Below, one piece after another: positions 36,616-44,983 of a DNA stretch of 64,000 nucleotides; position 1 is the stretch's first letter, and every line of letters begins with the position of its first letter. This stretch comes from a virus, in the IMG/VR virus record IMGVR_UViG_3300026455_000008, positions 1 to 64,000 of that record; one strand, given 5' to 3'. The notes beneath the pieces were generated by a model, which did no database searches, was not told the origin of the DNA, and saw only the letters and a program-made list of their open reading frames with translations. Position numbers and translations under genes: made by a program.

Positions 36616-36640
36616 TCTTTATATCAATATCGGTGGTAAA

Positions 36641-36931
36641 GTGACCCCCTTCTGGAAAAATTTGGTGATATATGCCCGCATCATCGTGATGGAGCCGGAC
36701 GATGGGGCATTTAACCATCTTCTTCAATTAAAGATGGTGAACCGCCAGGACTATTTGGTTTCATATACTGGCCCAATAGCTCTCGGCCAAGAAGGCCGTG
36801 AAGTCAGGTTGCGTCTGCAAGACGTCTCCTGCAAAGAGGTTATAGGATGCGAAGAGCATCCCACCATTGGTCCTATCGGATACCGCGCGTGGATTTGCGA
36901 TGCGGAAAAAGCAACATTATTGGAGGATTGA
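36641..36931 (+). CDS. Small soluble protein (GTG start)
   Basis: 96 residues, TPFWKNLVIYARIIVMEPDD..., then FNHLLQLKMVNRQDYLVSYT and a beta C-half. The N-terminal WKNLVIYARIIV...LLQLKM arrangement recalls the micro-family helix pair. Function unknown. Confidence 0.5.
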   Translation: MTPFWKNLVIYARIIVMEPDDGAFNHLLQLKMVNRQDYLVSYTGPIALGQEGREVRLRLQDVSCKEVIGCEEHPTIGPIGYRAWICDAEKATLLED

Positions 36932-36932
36932 C

Positions 36933-37097
36933 ATGAGTTCGATGATGGGTACGCCTTCTAAGAAATTTTCGTGGATCAAAAAAATGGATGCGAAGATCAA
37001 GAAATCTTTGTCGAAAGAAGACTCGACTTCAGATGAGCCACGGCGCGTCAAGTCTGCGCCGTCTGAAGGCGTGGAAATTGTCCGTAAATCGGAGTAA
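36933..37097 (+). CDS. Small basic protein
   Basis: 54 residues, MSSMMGTPSKKFSWIKKMDA..., Lys/Ser-rich and probably unstructured. GGAGG leader, 1 nt after the previous stop. Function unknown. Confidence 0.5.
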   Translation: MSSMMGTPSKKFSWIKKMDAKIKKSLSKEDSTSDEPRRVKSAPSEGVEIVRKSE

Positions 37098-37100
37098 TAT

Positions 37101-37490
37101 ATGTCTTTTGAAGTCGTAAAAAATGGATTGTATGTGACAGAAAAAGGCCATCTAGTGCGCATTTTGAGCACCGCAGACGGCTCAAAGCACAAATTATTTG
37201 ATTTTGCGGTCGGATGGGTTACTGACTCTAAGACTGGTGAGAAAAGAGTCTATCATTGTACTAGGGGCGGGGATGCTGGCGCTTTGTCTGTTGCAGACGG
37301 AAGCATAGTTGAACATGCAGTCAAAGGACTTGAGATTGAGACATACGCGGTTGTTGCCACCGGACTAGGTAAGTATCCCAAAGGATTTATCCTCAATCTC
37401 ACAGACTCTCCAGATAAAACCGAAAACTCGTCAATGCTCAATGATAATCCAGGTCATTGGGCTATAGTAAAACTAACCGGAAAACTATAG
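37101..37490 (+). CDS. Beta-rich soluble protein
   Basis: 129 residues, MSFEVVKNGLYVTEKGHLVR..., beta strands throughout (KLFDFAVGWVTDSKTGEKRV, GLEIETYAVVATGLGKYPKG) and an end GHWAIVKLTGKL. No signal. No family recognised. Confidence 0.55.
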   Translation: MSFEVVKNGLYVTEKGHLVRILSTADGSKHKLFDFAVGWVTDSKTGEKRVYHCTRGGDAGALSVADGSIVEHAVKGLEIETYAVVATGLGKYPKGFILNLTDSPDKTENSSMLNDNPGHWAIVKLTGKL

Positions 37491-37499
37491 GTGATAAAG

Positions 37500-37793
37500 A
37501 TGCTTTCTCAAAAAGAGGCCGTATACCAGGCCACGTTAGAAGTGCTAACTCAAGCAAACCTGAAAACTAACGGTCTTCCAGTTTCACAAGTCATTCCCAG
37601 AGAGCTTAGGAAAATGGTTACTAGCAAAGTGCTAGAGCTTGTCAAGCAGGGTCAGGTTACCTTTAAGGGCACGGCTTCCAACTCTATGAAACACAAAGAT
37701 CCCAGTAGAATGTCTGCGTATGTTAGCGGGTTGGTTTCTAACCACTGGAAACGCGACCCAAGATTAAACGGATCTCAAGCAACAGAAAAATGA
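37500..37793 (+). CDS. Paralog family NWFNK/LNGG, copy C (short)
   Basis: 97 residues, MLSQKEAVYQATLEVLTQAN... It aligns with the N-terminal ~100 residues of 21050 (KEAVYQATLEVL, LVKQGQVTFKGT, YVSGLVSNHWKRDPRLNGS) but stops just after the LNG motif, lacking the KYEAKNPGS and C-terminal helices. It is either a trimmed paralog or the minimal functional domain. It overlaps the next gene by 4 nt. Confidence 0.7.
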   Translation: MLSQKEAVYQATLEVLTQANLKTNGLPVSQVIPRELRKMVTSKVLELVKQGQVTFKGTASNSMKHKDPSRMSAYVSGLVSNHWKRDPRLNGSQATEK

Positions 37794-38194
37794 GCAAGCA
37801 TAAAATAGCAAAAGACTATGAGAGTTCTGTACGAGAATTGTATGAGTCTTTTCCAATTGTAATGCGCACGCGACCCTACATCTCTGTTGATGTAGGGTGG
37901 CATTCTCTTATAGAAGACTTGTGTTTTGGCTTAGAGAAGCTTTGTGAAAACGAAATACAAAATAACGATAATCTTCCATACATAAACGATATGAAAGAGA
38001 AGTATGGATCTTTGTCCATATCAGTTTACGGCGTATTGCTGAACGATGAGCTCGGCGAGAAAATGTGGAAATTGATCGACGAGTGCGAAGAATTGTCATC
38101 TAGGACTTGTGAAGAATGCGGTAGACCCGGTAGTCCTACGCAACGCGGCTGGATTAAAACCTTATGCAAGGAGCACAACCATGAACGAAAATAA
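37790..38194 (+). CDS. Protein with C-terminal zinc site
   Basis: 134 residues. A helical domain (SSVRELYESFPIVMRTRPYI, YISVDVGWHSLIEDLCFGLE) ends in RTCEECGRPGSPTQRGWIKT LCKEH: a CxxC...CxxH zinc site. I have seen this C-terminal pattern on uncharacterised phage and bacterial proteins. Function unknown. Confidence 0.55.
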   Translation: MSKHKIAKDYESSVRELYESFPIVMRTRPYISVDVGWHSLIEDLCFGLEKLCENEIQNNDNLPYINDMKEKYGSLSISVYGVLLNDELGEKMWKLIDECEELSSRTCEECGRPGSPTQRGWIKTLCKEHNHERK

Positions 38195-38372
38195 AGTTAT
38201 TAGTATCTTTTCGAAGCGAAATGCAGAAGATGAAGAGAATAAATCCGACAAGGCCATAGATCTCGAAGAAGTGCAAAAGGCTAACGCAGCAAAAGCAGAG
38301 CGGCTATCCCAAGAGAGAAAGCAGCACAACAGACGAGTTAAAAACGAGTACAAGTTGTCGCCTAAAAAGTAA
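38181..38372 (+). CDS. Small basic protein
   Basis: 63 residues, MNENKVISIFSKRNAEDEEN..., a charged helix (LEEVQKANAAKAERLSQERK) with a basic tail (NRRVKNEYKLSPKK). AAGGAG leader; overlaps the previous gene by 14 nt. Last plus-strand gene before the convergent terminator. Confidence 0.5.
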   Translation: MNENKVISIFSKRNAEDEENKSDKAIDLEEVQKANAAKAERLSQERKQHNRRVKNEYKLSPKK

Positions 38373-38375
38373 ACT

Positions 38376-38400
38376 AAACCCACCTAAACGTGGGTTTTTA
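38376..38400. terminator. Bidirectional terminator between convergent operons
   Basis: AAACCCAC and GTGGGTTT form an 8-bp stem around CTAAAC. On the plus strand TTA follows the stem's T-run, and on the minus strand TAGTTTACTTTT follows it. It lies exactly between the stop codons of the plus-strand gene at 38181 and the minus-strand gene at 38398. Confidence 0.75.
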
Positions 38401-38664
38401 AAGTATCTTGCCCGGTGCTACAGTTGCACCGGTTTGTGCCGCAGCAGATCCAGCAGTCGTAACAGGTATGCCTGGTGCAACCTCTGCTTGAGTCTGAATT
38501 GCTTCAATGATTACTCCAGCGATCTCAGCGGCAATTTTTGCTTGCTTCTGCCAGCTTTGGATGGCCTCTGGATTATTGGCCTGTAGATCGCCAAACTCGC
38601 GTTGATAAGCTGCAAGAACCTTGGCTTCTACAAGTTTTTTAATTACTGGCGCTACTAGTGCCAT
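38398..38664 (-). CDS. Small Ala-rich helical protein
   Basis: 88 residues, MALVAPVIKKLVEAKVLAAY..., helical (QKQAKIAAEIAGVIIEAIQT) with a Pro/Ala/Gly C-terminus (VAPGIPVTTAGSAAAQTGAT). An upstream GTG at 38676 is possible. Last gene of the nrd unit. Function unknown. Confidence 0.55.
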   Translation of the reverse strand: MALVAPVIKKLVEAKVLAAYQREFGDLQANNPEAIQSWQKQAKIAAEIAGVIIEAIQTQAEVAPGIPVTTAGSAAAQTGATVAPGKIL

Positions 38665-38697
38665 ATTGGGCCCCACTCTAATCGTTAAAATTTATAC

Positions 38698-39660
38698 TTA
38701 AAAGTCCGCGTTGAGACTGAGTTCTGAACTCTCGGAGAGCGAGTACTCAGACACCCTCTTCTCAAAGAAGTTGACTTTGGTCTCCATATCATTCATGCGC
38801 ATGAAATCAAACGGATTTTCTACGCCATAAATCGCAGCAAAACCAAAGCGCCTAGATACGAGATCTGCGACATACTCGATATACTGGCACATCAGATCCG
38901 CGTTCATGCCTATCAGGCCGACGGGAAGAGCTTCGCGCACAAACTCTTTCTCAATCTCTACCGCGTCCATCATGATGTCCCCAAAGTCCTTTGGGGAAAT
39001 CTTTAGGCCGAGAGTGTGGTACAAAAGCACCGCGAATTCCCAGTGCATCCCCTCGTCCCTCGAGATCCAGTTGTTGGCGGTTGCAAGCCCAGGCAAAAGC
39101 CCCCTCTTCCTGAACCAGAAGATAGCGCAGAAACTGCCGCTGAAGAAGACGCCCTCGACCACGGCGAAAGCAACCAAGCGCTTGACAAACTCATCTTGCG
39201 AATCGATCCAGCGAAGCGCCCACTCTGCCTTTTTCTTTACCGCGGGTACGGACTCTATGGCATTGAATAGTCTTTGCTTCTCGATCTGGTCTTTAACGTA
39301 CGTGTCGATAAGTAGAGAGTACATCCAGGCGTGGACTGCCTCGCGCTGAATCTGGTCGGCGTAGAACGCCCTCGCCTCTGGGATGTCGACCTCGTTATAG
39401 AACCGCACGGCGAGGTTTTCGTTTACTATACCGTCGGACTGCGCAAAGAAAGCTAGAACATGCGTGATGTAGTGGATCTCATCTTTACTCAACGATTTGA
39501 GCTGGGACAGATCTTGCGAAAGGTCTACATCCTTGATGGTCCAGAACGACTTATGGTGCGTCTCAAACGCGTCCCAGAGTCCTTTGTACCGTATCGGGAA
39601 TATGGAATATTTGTTGTTAGATACTGAAATACCGCTCATCGGGTTTCGGGCCTCGCTCAT
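38698..39660 (-). CDS. nrdB: Ribonucleotide reductase, beta subunit (class Ia)
   Basis: 320 residues. Ferritin-like di-iron motifs in order: WTIKDVDL (Asp ligand), VNENLAVRF (Glu), QREAVHAWMYSLLIDTY (Glu, His and the radical Tyr), AVVEGVFFSGSF (Glu), DEGMHWEFAVL (Glu, His). The C-terminus (SELSLNADF) carries the acidic/aromatic tail that docks to NrdA. It supplies the tyrosyl radical for NDP reduction. It lies downstream of nrdA with one small ORF between, which it overlaps by 44 nt. Confidence 0.95.
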   Translation of the reverse strand: MSEARNPMSGISVSNNKYSIFPIRYKGLWDAFETHHKSFWTIKDVDLSQDLSQLKSLSKDEIHYITHVLAFFAQSDGIVNENLAVRFYNEVDIPEARAFYADQIQREAVHAWMYSLLIDTYVKDQIEKQRLFNAIESVPAVKKKAEWALRWIDSQDEFVKRLVAFAVVEGVFFSGSFCAIFWFRKRGLLPGLATANNWISRDEGMHWEFAVLLYHTLGLKISPKDFGDIMMDAVEIEKEFVREALPVGLIGMNADLMCQYIEYVADLVSRRFGFAAIYGVENPFDFMRMNDMETKVNFFEKRVSEYSLSESSELSLNADF

Positions 39661-39880
39661 CTATTGCCATCTTGTTCCAGTTGCAGACGTCTTCTTGCTT
39701 GATGTGGATGTGTTGACTTACACCCATCGGCCACGGTTTGTGGCAATGACCAATGTTCCACCAGGATACGTAAAGTTTATAGCGACCGTCCTCATCCGGA
39801 GTTGTCTTTCCGTGAACAACTTCGAACGCGACATCCCTGTTGTTATTGTGCCTGTACAGACAGTCCTCTTCCCACCGCAT
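39617..39880 (-). CDS. Small protein between nrdA and nrdB
   Basis: 87 residues, MRWEEDCLYRHNNNRDVAFE..., rich in Trp and His (YVSWWNIGHCHKPWPMG), so metal binding is possible. Not a recognisable glutaredoxin (no CxxC). It starts 9 nt after nrdA and overlaps nrdB by 44 nt, so it belongs to the RNR operon. Function unknown. Confidence 0.6.
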   Translation of the reverse strand: MRWEEDCLYRHNNNRDVAFEVVHGKTTPDEDGRYKLYVSWWNIGHCHKPWPMGVSQHIHIKQEDVCNWNKMAIDERGPKPDERYFSI

Positions 39881-39889
39881 ATTGTTACC

Positions 39890-42232
39890 TCACGAGCTGC
39901 AGACTACGCAGTCTTCTGGATTATCAATTGAACATGCCGTGACGTCGTTTGCTTTCTGCTCTTGGACCGTAACCTTCACGGACTCTTTAGCTGCCTTGGT
40001 GCGCAGATAATACATCCCAGTCTTCAGACCTTTCTTCCACGCGTAGAGATGCAGCGAAGCGATCTGGTCTAGCGTGGGGTTGGCCATGTGGATGTTCATA
40101 CTTTGACTCTGGCAGATAAATACTCCGCGGTCGGCGGCCATGTCTATCACGACCTTTTGGGATGTTTCCCACACGGTCTTGTAGATCTTCCTGACGTCCT
40201 CTGGTATCTCTTCTATACCCTGGACTGATCCGTTGCTGGAGATGATCTTGTCGACCATCTTGCGGTTCCACAGACCTAGTTCCTGCATATGCTTGACGAG
40301 GTGCTTGTTGACGACGACAAATTCGCCAGCGAGCGTTTCGCGCTTATAGAGATTGCTGGTGTGAATCTCAAACGCCTCATAGTTATCAAAGATCTGCGAC
40401 GTCGAAGCGGTTGGCATTGGTGCTAGGAGAAGAGAGTTTCTTGCACCGTGCTTCTTAAGTTTCTCGCGAACAGTTTTCCAATGCTCTTCCCAAGTCAGTG
40501 GACCTTTATATCCCCACAGGTCGAACTGCAAAAGTCCTCGTGACAAAGGGCTGCCATCGTATGACTCATATGCACCATATTTTTCAGCTAGATCGATAGA
40601 TGCCTGCATAGAACCCAAATAGATAGTCTCGAACATTGACCGATTTAGCTCGCGAGCCTCAGGCGAGTCATAGGGAATACGCAGCATCATGAAGGCGTCT
40701 GCTAGACCTTGCACGCCGATCCCGATAGGGCGATGCTTCTCGTTAGAGTTCTCAGTCGCTGGTGTGGGGTAATAGTTCTTGTCGATAACGCGGTTGAGGT
40801 TTACTGTGGCATCGTATGCAACTTGGCGAAGGTGTTCGACATCAATGCCGCCGTTCTTGACGAATTTAGGAAGACAGATCGAGGCTAGGTTGCACACAGC
40901 GGTCTCTTCAGCAGAAGAGTACTCGATGATCTCAGTGCAGAGGTTTGAGGATTTGATGGTGCCGAGATTTTGCTGATTAGACTTCTTATTCGCCGCGTCC
41001 TTGTACAGCATGTACGGTGTCCCAGTCTCCTTCTGGGACATCGCTATCCGGCGCATTAACTCAGAAGCCTTGACAGTTTTGCGGCCTCGACCTTCTTGCT
41101 CGTATTTTGTGTACAGCTTCTCAAACTCTTCGCCCCAGACCTCGTGTAGATCTGGCGCTTCATCAGGCGAGAATAGCGTCCAATCCTCGTTGTTTTCTAG
41201 GCGCTTCATGAATAGATCTGGGATCCACATCGCTGGGAAAAGATCATGGCATCTTCTCTCGTCGTCGCCGGTGGTCTTGCGGATATCGATGAAGTCCTCG
41301 ATGTCGGCGTGCCAAGGCTCAAGATAAATTGCAGCTGAGCCTCGACGCTTTCCGCCCTGGTTCACGTATCGGAACGTCGCGTTGACGTGGCGGAGCATCG
41401 GGATTAGTCCATCGCCAAAGCGCTGGCTAGAATTAATCACTGCGCCATCTGCGCGGACATTGTGAACCCACATCCCGACGCCACCGCTGTTCTTACTGAT
41501 GAGTGCGCACTCCTTATCGGTGTCGTAGATGCCTTCGAGTGAGTCATCTTTCATGGCAATGAGGAAGCACGATGACATCTGCGGTCTAGCTGTTCCGGCG
41601 TTGAACAAGGTTGGCGTTGCGTGCGTGTAGTATCCCAAAGACAAATAGTCATAAAGCTTTTTGACCTCGTTGAGGTCGACGCCGCAGATTGACACTGCTA
41701 CACGCAGAAATAGAGTCTGTGGGCGTTCTAAGACTTTTCTCTCAGCAGACCAGGATCCATCTGCTAGCTTCTTTCTCTTAGATTTGTCGATTATTCCCAG
41801 TAAATATCTGGATTCAAGAGTTTTAAAACCAAAATACGAAAATGTGAAATCCCGATCATAATCGATCACAGATCGAAGATCATCGCCCAAAGACTCTACG
41901 GTTTCCATAAAGTCGTCAGATAAAACGCCTACAGAATAGAGATCTTTCCAAGCCTGAATGAAATCATCAGGAGTTTCTTTGTGCAGAGCTGAGGCAGCAA
42001 TAGCTGAAGCTAATTTGTCATAATCTGGGTGCTCTGGTGCTAAAGATGCTGCTGTTTCAATTAGTAACCTATCTGTTTCGCGCGTAGTCACATTGTCATA
42101 CAACCCCGCAACTACTTTTTGAGCGATCAAAACCGGTTCGACCTGCAAACCTTTCGCGTGATTCCTTACCCGATTTAGTATTTTGTCGAATGAAACTTCT
42201 TCTGTGCTTCCGTTCCGCTTTACTACGCGCAT
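39890..42232 (-). CDS. nrdA: Ribonucleotide reductase, alpha subunit (class Ia)
   Basis: 780 residues from the ATG at 42232 (GGAGCAGGATTA in front). The frame is open for 18 more codons upstream, but that part looks non-native. An ATP-cone opens the protein (VKRNGSTEEVSFDKILNRVR). Catalytic cysteines are in MSSCFLIAMKDD, SNLCTEII and CNLASICLP; the C-terminus ends CVVCSS, the redox pair that is re-reduced by thioredoxin or glutaredoxin. It reduces NDPs to dNDPs with NrdB. The minus orientation sets it apart from surrounding plus-strand genes. Confidence 0.95.
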   Translation of the reverse strand: MRVVKRNGSTEEVSFDKILNRVRNHAKGLQVEPVLIAQKVVAGLYDNVTTRETDRLLIETAASLAPEHPDYDKLASAIAASALHKETPDDFIQAWKDLYSVGVLSDDFMETVESLGDDLRSVIDYDRDFTFSYFGFKTLESRYLLGIIDKSKRKKLADGSWSAERKVLERPQTLFLRVAVSICGVDLNEVKKLYDYLSLGYYTHATPTLFNAGTARPQMSSCFLIAMKDDSLEGIYDTDKECALISKNSGGVGMWVHNVRADGAVINSSQRFGDGLIPMLRHVNATFRYVNQGGKRRGSAAIYLEPWHADIEDFIDIRKTTGDDERRCHDLFPAMWIPDLFMKRLENNEDWTLFSPDEAPDLHEVWGEEFEKLYTKYEQEGRGRKTVKASELMRRIAMSQKETGTPYMLYKDAANKKSNQQNLGTIKSSNLCTEIIEYSSAEETAVCNLASICLPKFVKNGGIDVEHLRQVAYDATVNLNRVIDKNYYPTPATENSNEKHRPIGIGVQGLADAFMMLRIPYDSPEARELNRSMFETIYLGSMQASIDLAEKYGAYESYDGSPLSRGLLQFDLWGYKGPLTWEEHWKTVREKLKKHGARNSLLLAPMPTASTSQIFDNYEAFEIHTSNLYKRETLAGEFVVVNKHLVKHMQELGLWNRKMVDKIISSNGSVQGIEEIPEDVRKIYKTVWETSQKVVIDMAADRGVFICQSQSMNIHMANPTLDQIASLHLYAWKKGLKTGMYYLRTKAAKESVKVTVQEQKANDVTACSIDNPEDCVVCSS

Positions 42233-42390
42233 TAATCCTGCTCCGGATAGATATTTAATCAACAATATTAAAAATATACACTGCACAGCGCAGCAATCAA
42301 ACAGACAAGTATATAATACCCTGCCGCACCGCCGAGGCAGTATATAAATCCGAATGTATAAATATCACAAATCGCAATGAAAGGATTGTT
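42233..42390. promoter_or_regulatory. Divergent nrdA / 42391 control region
   Basis: This 158-nt stretch holds the nrdA leader on the minus strand and, on the plus strand, a CCGAAT box (42351) 40 nt before the ATG, TATAAATC (42344) and TATAAATA (42358), and TATAAT (42313). It mixes the middle-type box with late-type elements, so the 42391 gene may be expressed in more than one phase. Confidence 0.45.
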
Positions 42391-42753
42391 ATGTCGATTA
42401 CGGATCAAAAGCAAGATGAGGTTCAATTTACGCCGTTAACAGATCTTTGCATTGACGGCGATGACTGCAAAAACATTAAAGATTTTTATACGCATTTTGG
42501 AATTGATATGGAGGCTGCTCTTAAAGAATCTATTGCCGCTTTCGAAGATGCAGTTAAAGAGCATGCTCCGAAAGAAAAACTCATCGAACTTCAAAACAAT
42601 TTAAGAGTTCAACTCTGCGTGTCCGTGTGCAGCTCCGAGCATCCTCTCTTCAAAGACCAACTATTCACTGAGGTGCGCGACAACGCGAAGCAGGTCGCGT
42701 TTCTATCAAATTTCAACAAACAACTAGAAGAATTAGTCACCGAAAACGATTAA
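42391..42753 (+). CDS. Acidic helical protein
   Basis: 120 residues, MSITDQKQDEVQFTPLTDLC..., acidic and helical (AALKESIAAFEDAVKEHAPK). Convergent with and overlapping the sigma-like gene at 42750 by 4 nt. No family recognised. Confidence 0.6.
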   Translation: MSITDQKQDEVQFTPLTDLCIDGDDCKNIKDFYTHFGIDMEAALKESIAAFEDAVKEHAPKEKLIELQNNLRVQLCVSVCSSEHPLFKDQLFTEVRDNAKQVAFLSNFNKQLEELVTEND

Positions 42754-43247
42754 GATTTTTTGTAAATCTTGTCGTACAGGTCGTGCAGATGCGCCGGTAT
42801 CATTGATTTATCAACTGCTGCCGGTGCTGCAGGTGTTGCTACCGGTGCCGGTGTAGCTGAAACTGCCGGTATTGCTGGTGCCGGAGCCGGTTGACTAGGT
42901 TTTGCAGATTTAATCTGGGGTGCTTCTTGTTTCTGTTGTCTTTCGTATTGTTTTGCTGCCGTGCGAACACTTTTAGGTACTTTGTATTGCTTATCGGCAT
43001 GAGCTATTAAAGCATAGCGTATGTTTTGCTCAGCGTGCTTGGTGAAATCACCGAATTCTGGTTTGTAGGTGTGTATCGCTCTTAAAAGAGCCTGTTGACC
43101 AATATTATGCCATTCGCTTGGATTTTTGGTTGCGTCAGGTGGTAGTTTACCGGTTTTTAAGAGACCATTGTAATGTTTATTGACGTAAGGAGCATACGTC
43201 ATGTAAACATAAGACAAAAGATCATCTGGATCGTCTATTTTAGCCAT
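42750..43247 (-). CDS. Sigma-70 region-2-like protein (candidate phage sigma factor)
   Basis: 165 residues from the ATG at 43247 (TGGAGG in front). The segment DPDDLLSYVYMTYAPYVNKH, then IGQQALLRAIHTYKPEFG-DFTKHAEQNIRYALIAHADKQY and KVPKSVR, follows the sigma region 2 pattern ('Q/EGxxGLxxAxxxFDPxxGxxFxTYAxxxIRxxI', then 'xRxPxSxR'). The C-terminal ~60 residues are a Pro/Ala linker (PAPAIPAVSATPAPVATPAA) and a short helix with no region 4. That reduced form recalls T4 gp55, which reads TATAAATA late promoters. Assignment is by pattern. Confidence 0.55.
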   Translation of the reverse strand: MAKIDDPDDLLSYVYMTYAPYVNKHYNGLLKTGKLPPDATKNPSEWHNIGQQALLRAIHTYKPEFGDFTKHAEQNIRYALIAHADKQYKVPKSVRTAAKQYERQQKQEAPQIKSAKPSQPAPAPAIPAVSATPAPVATPAAPAAVDKSMIPAHLHDLYDKIYKKS

Positions 43248-43290
43248 AAAATCCTCCACTAGTATTATATACCAAAACGCAGGAGAAGTC

Positions 43291-44172
43291 ATGATAACTA
43301 AGCCCATGCTTGCTGTGGCCGCAGAGGATCTAGAAAAGATAGTATTTCCAGTGCTTTGCTCTCCAAAGCTTGACGGCATAAGGGCGCTGAAGGTCAACGG
43401 CAAACTGCTCAGCAGATCGTTTAAGCCGATACCCAACGACTTCATCAGAACCGTGGTCGAGCATGTTCTGCCAGATGGAGTTGACGGCGAGCTGCTGGTT
43501 GGTCATACTTTTCATGAATCTTCTTCAGGTGTTATGTCTCAAGAGGGGCAGCCTAATTTCCAATACGCCATGTTTGACTACGTAACGGGCGCACTGAACA
43601 AACCGTTTATAGACCGCCTGGCGGATCTTAAGGCCATGCTGGAATCATCATCGCTGATGGGCAAACACTTCACTATCGTCAACCACGCCATCGTCAGCTG
43701 TGTCAGCGATCTGCTTGCCTTAGAGCAACAGATGGTCGATCAGGGATACGAAGGATTGATGATAAGGTCACTTAGGGGGCCCTATAAATGCGGCAGATCT
43801 ACGGCCAAAGAAGGCTATTTGCTCAAATTAAAGCGCTTCGAGGACTCTGAGGCCATCATCCTCGACTATGAAGAGCAGATGCACAACACGAACGAGGCCA
43901 AAAAAGATGTGCTCGGTCGGACCGAAAGATCCACTGCCAAAGATGGACTCGTTCCTAAGGGGGTTCTCGGAACCATAATAGTTCGCGATATCCATTCTGG
44001 TGTGGAGTTTAAGATAGGCACGGGCTTTGACGATACTCAGAGGGCTAAATTCTGGAAAGAACGATCATCTTTACCAGGCCGACTGGTAAAATACAAATAC
44101 CAGCCATCGGGCGTGAAAGAGGCACCTCGTTTCCCCACCTTCCTCTCACTTAGGCACCAAGATGACCTTTAA
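43291..44172 (+). CDS. lig: ATP-dependent DNA ligase
   Basis: 293 residues. Motif I SPKLDGIR (adenylated Lys26), then LLSRSFKPIP, DGELLVG (motif III region), FDYVTG, GYEGLMIRS (motif IV), and LLKLKRF (motif V). A C-terminal OB-like domain follows (GVLGTIIVRDIHSGVEFKIG ... RLVKYKY). It is a compact T7/Chlorella-type ligase that seals nicks in replication. AGGAGAAGTC before the ATG. Divergent from the sigma-like gene. Confidence 0.93.
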   Translation: MITKPMLAVAAEDLEKIVFPVLCSPKLDGIRALKVNGKLLSRSFKPIPNDFIRTVVEHVLPDGVDGELLVGHTFHESSSGVMSQEGQPNFQYAMFDYVTGALNKPFIDRLADLKAMLESSSLMGKHFTIVNHAIVSCVSDLLALEQQMVDQGYEGLMIRSLRGPYKCGRSTAKEGYLLKLKRFEDSEAIILDYEEQMHNTNEAKKDVLGRTERSTAKDGLVPKGVLGTIIVRDIHSGVEFKIGTGFDDTQRAKFWKERSSLPGRLVKYKYQPSGVKEAPRFPTFLSLRHQDDL

Positions 44173-44187
44173 TTTTCGGAGTCGCAT

Positions 44188-44424
44188 TTGCTGTCCATAA
44201 GGTTAGAAAGAGGTAAAAATAACCTTTGGGCGATAAAGGTACCGAGTACCGGTGCAGTTATCTCAGAAAGACGATGGGTCTCGCAGGTAGACGCGGTTCA
44301 GTGGTGCAGAGCGGTAATGTCGTCATTCGGCGTCAACTACTCGATCGAGGTGGCAGATGGAAGATCATATATCGAACAGCCGGGTGTTACGCAAGCTGCG
44401 AGCCCTAGAGACGATAAACAATAA
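44188..44424 (+). CDS. Small basic protein (TTG start)
   Basis: 78 residues, LSIRLERGKNNLWAIKVPST..., a beta domain then an Ala/Ser tail. CGGAG 6 nt before the TTG. It overlaps the next gene by 68 nt, so one of the two ends is uncertain. Function unknown. Confidence 0.4.
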   Translation: MLSIRLERGKNNLWAIKVPSTGAVISERRWVSQVDAVQWCRAVMSSFGVNYSIEVADGRSYIEQPGVTQAASPRDDKQ

Positions 44425-44671
44425 ATCAATACACCCGCTAGACATGGCAGGTGAGCTATACACGTATGGCGTGCTGTCGGCAAAGCAACTCGAAGAGATA
44501 AAAACTTCAAACAATAAATCTGAGCTACTGTTTAGGGCTCTAGAGCTTGCCAACAAAGAAGGCCGCGTAGATCTTTTAGACTACGAGTGGCAGCTGCTGC
44601 CAATGCAGAGGATCACGATAACGATCGTGACGTCCTCAGGCATAAAAGAATACAGACACGAGGAACCATGA
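44357..44671 (+). CDS. Small helical protein
   Basis: 104 residues, MEDHISNSRVLRKLRALETI..., helical (MAGELYTYGVLSAKQLEEIK, LFRALELANKEGRVD) with a beta end (MQRITITIVTSSGIKEYRHE). Overlaps the neighbours on both sides. Function unknown. Confidence 0.5.
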   Translation: MEDHISNSRVLRKLRALETINNKSIHPLDMAGELYTYGVLSAKQLEEIKTSNNKSELLFRALELANKEGRVDLLDYEWQLLPMQRITITIVTSSGIKEYRHEEP

Positions 44672-44958
44672 AAAGAAGAAAAATATCTAGAGTACGGATA
44701 TTCGATCCGATGGTTGACAATCCAACCAGCGTCGACGGCCACGAGTATGCGGCGACAAGATCTTTTCCAGTGTCTAAGAAGCTGAACGGCCTCAATTCTC
44801 CTCTGTCAGAGGAGTCAAAATCCCTGACGCGAGACGAGACAATACCAGCAGATTACAAAGGCTCGTACGGCATCAGGTCAAGTGCGTTCTTCGCCTTCTC
44901 GTCGGGCGACGACATCGACGATCTTAAGTATCTAATTAACAGATCCCCAGACATTTAA
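44668..44958 (+). CDS. Small basic protein
   Basis: 96 residues, MKRRKISRVRIFDPMVDNPT..., a basic start and a Ser/Lys-rich middle; ATGA overlap with the previous gene. GAGGAACC leader. Function unknown. Confidence 0.5.
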   Translation: MKRRKISRVRIFDPMVDNPTSVDGHEYAATRSFPVSKKLNGLNSPLSEESKSLTRDETIPADYKGSYGIRSSAFFAFSSGDDIDDLKYLINRSPDI

Positions 44959-44983
44959 TAAACACCCATAGACCGGGGCGCGC

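Noticed and set aside
36611-36616. TATAAT with TTTCGGATC upstream.
   Set aside because: The box-like part is CGGATC, not CCGAATC, and only 12 nt away; it also overlaps the end of a coding ORF.
42233-42286. N-terminal extension of nrdA to 42286 (adds about 18 residues).
   Set aside because: The added residues are AT-rich and unlike any RNR; the ATP-cone starts naturally at the ATG at 42232, which has a proper AGGA spacing.
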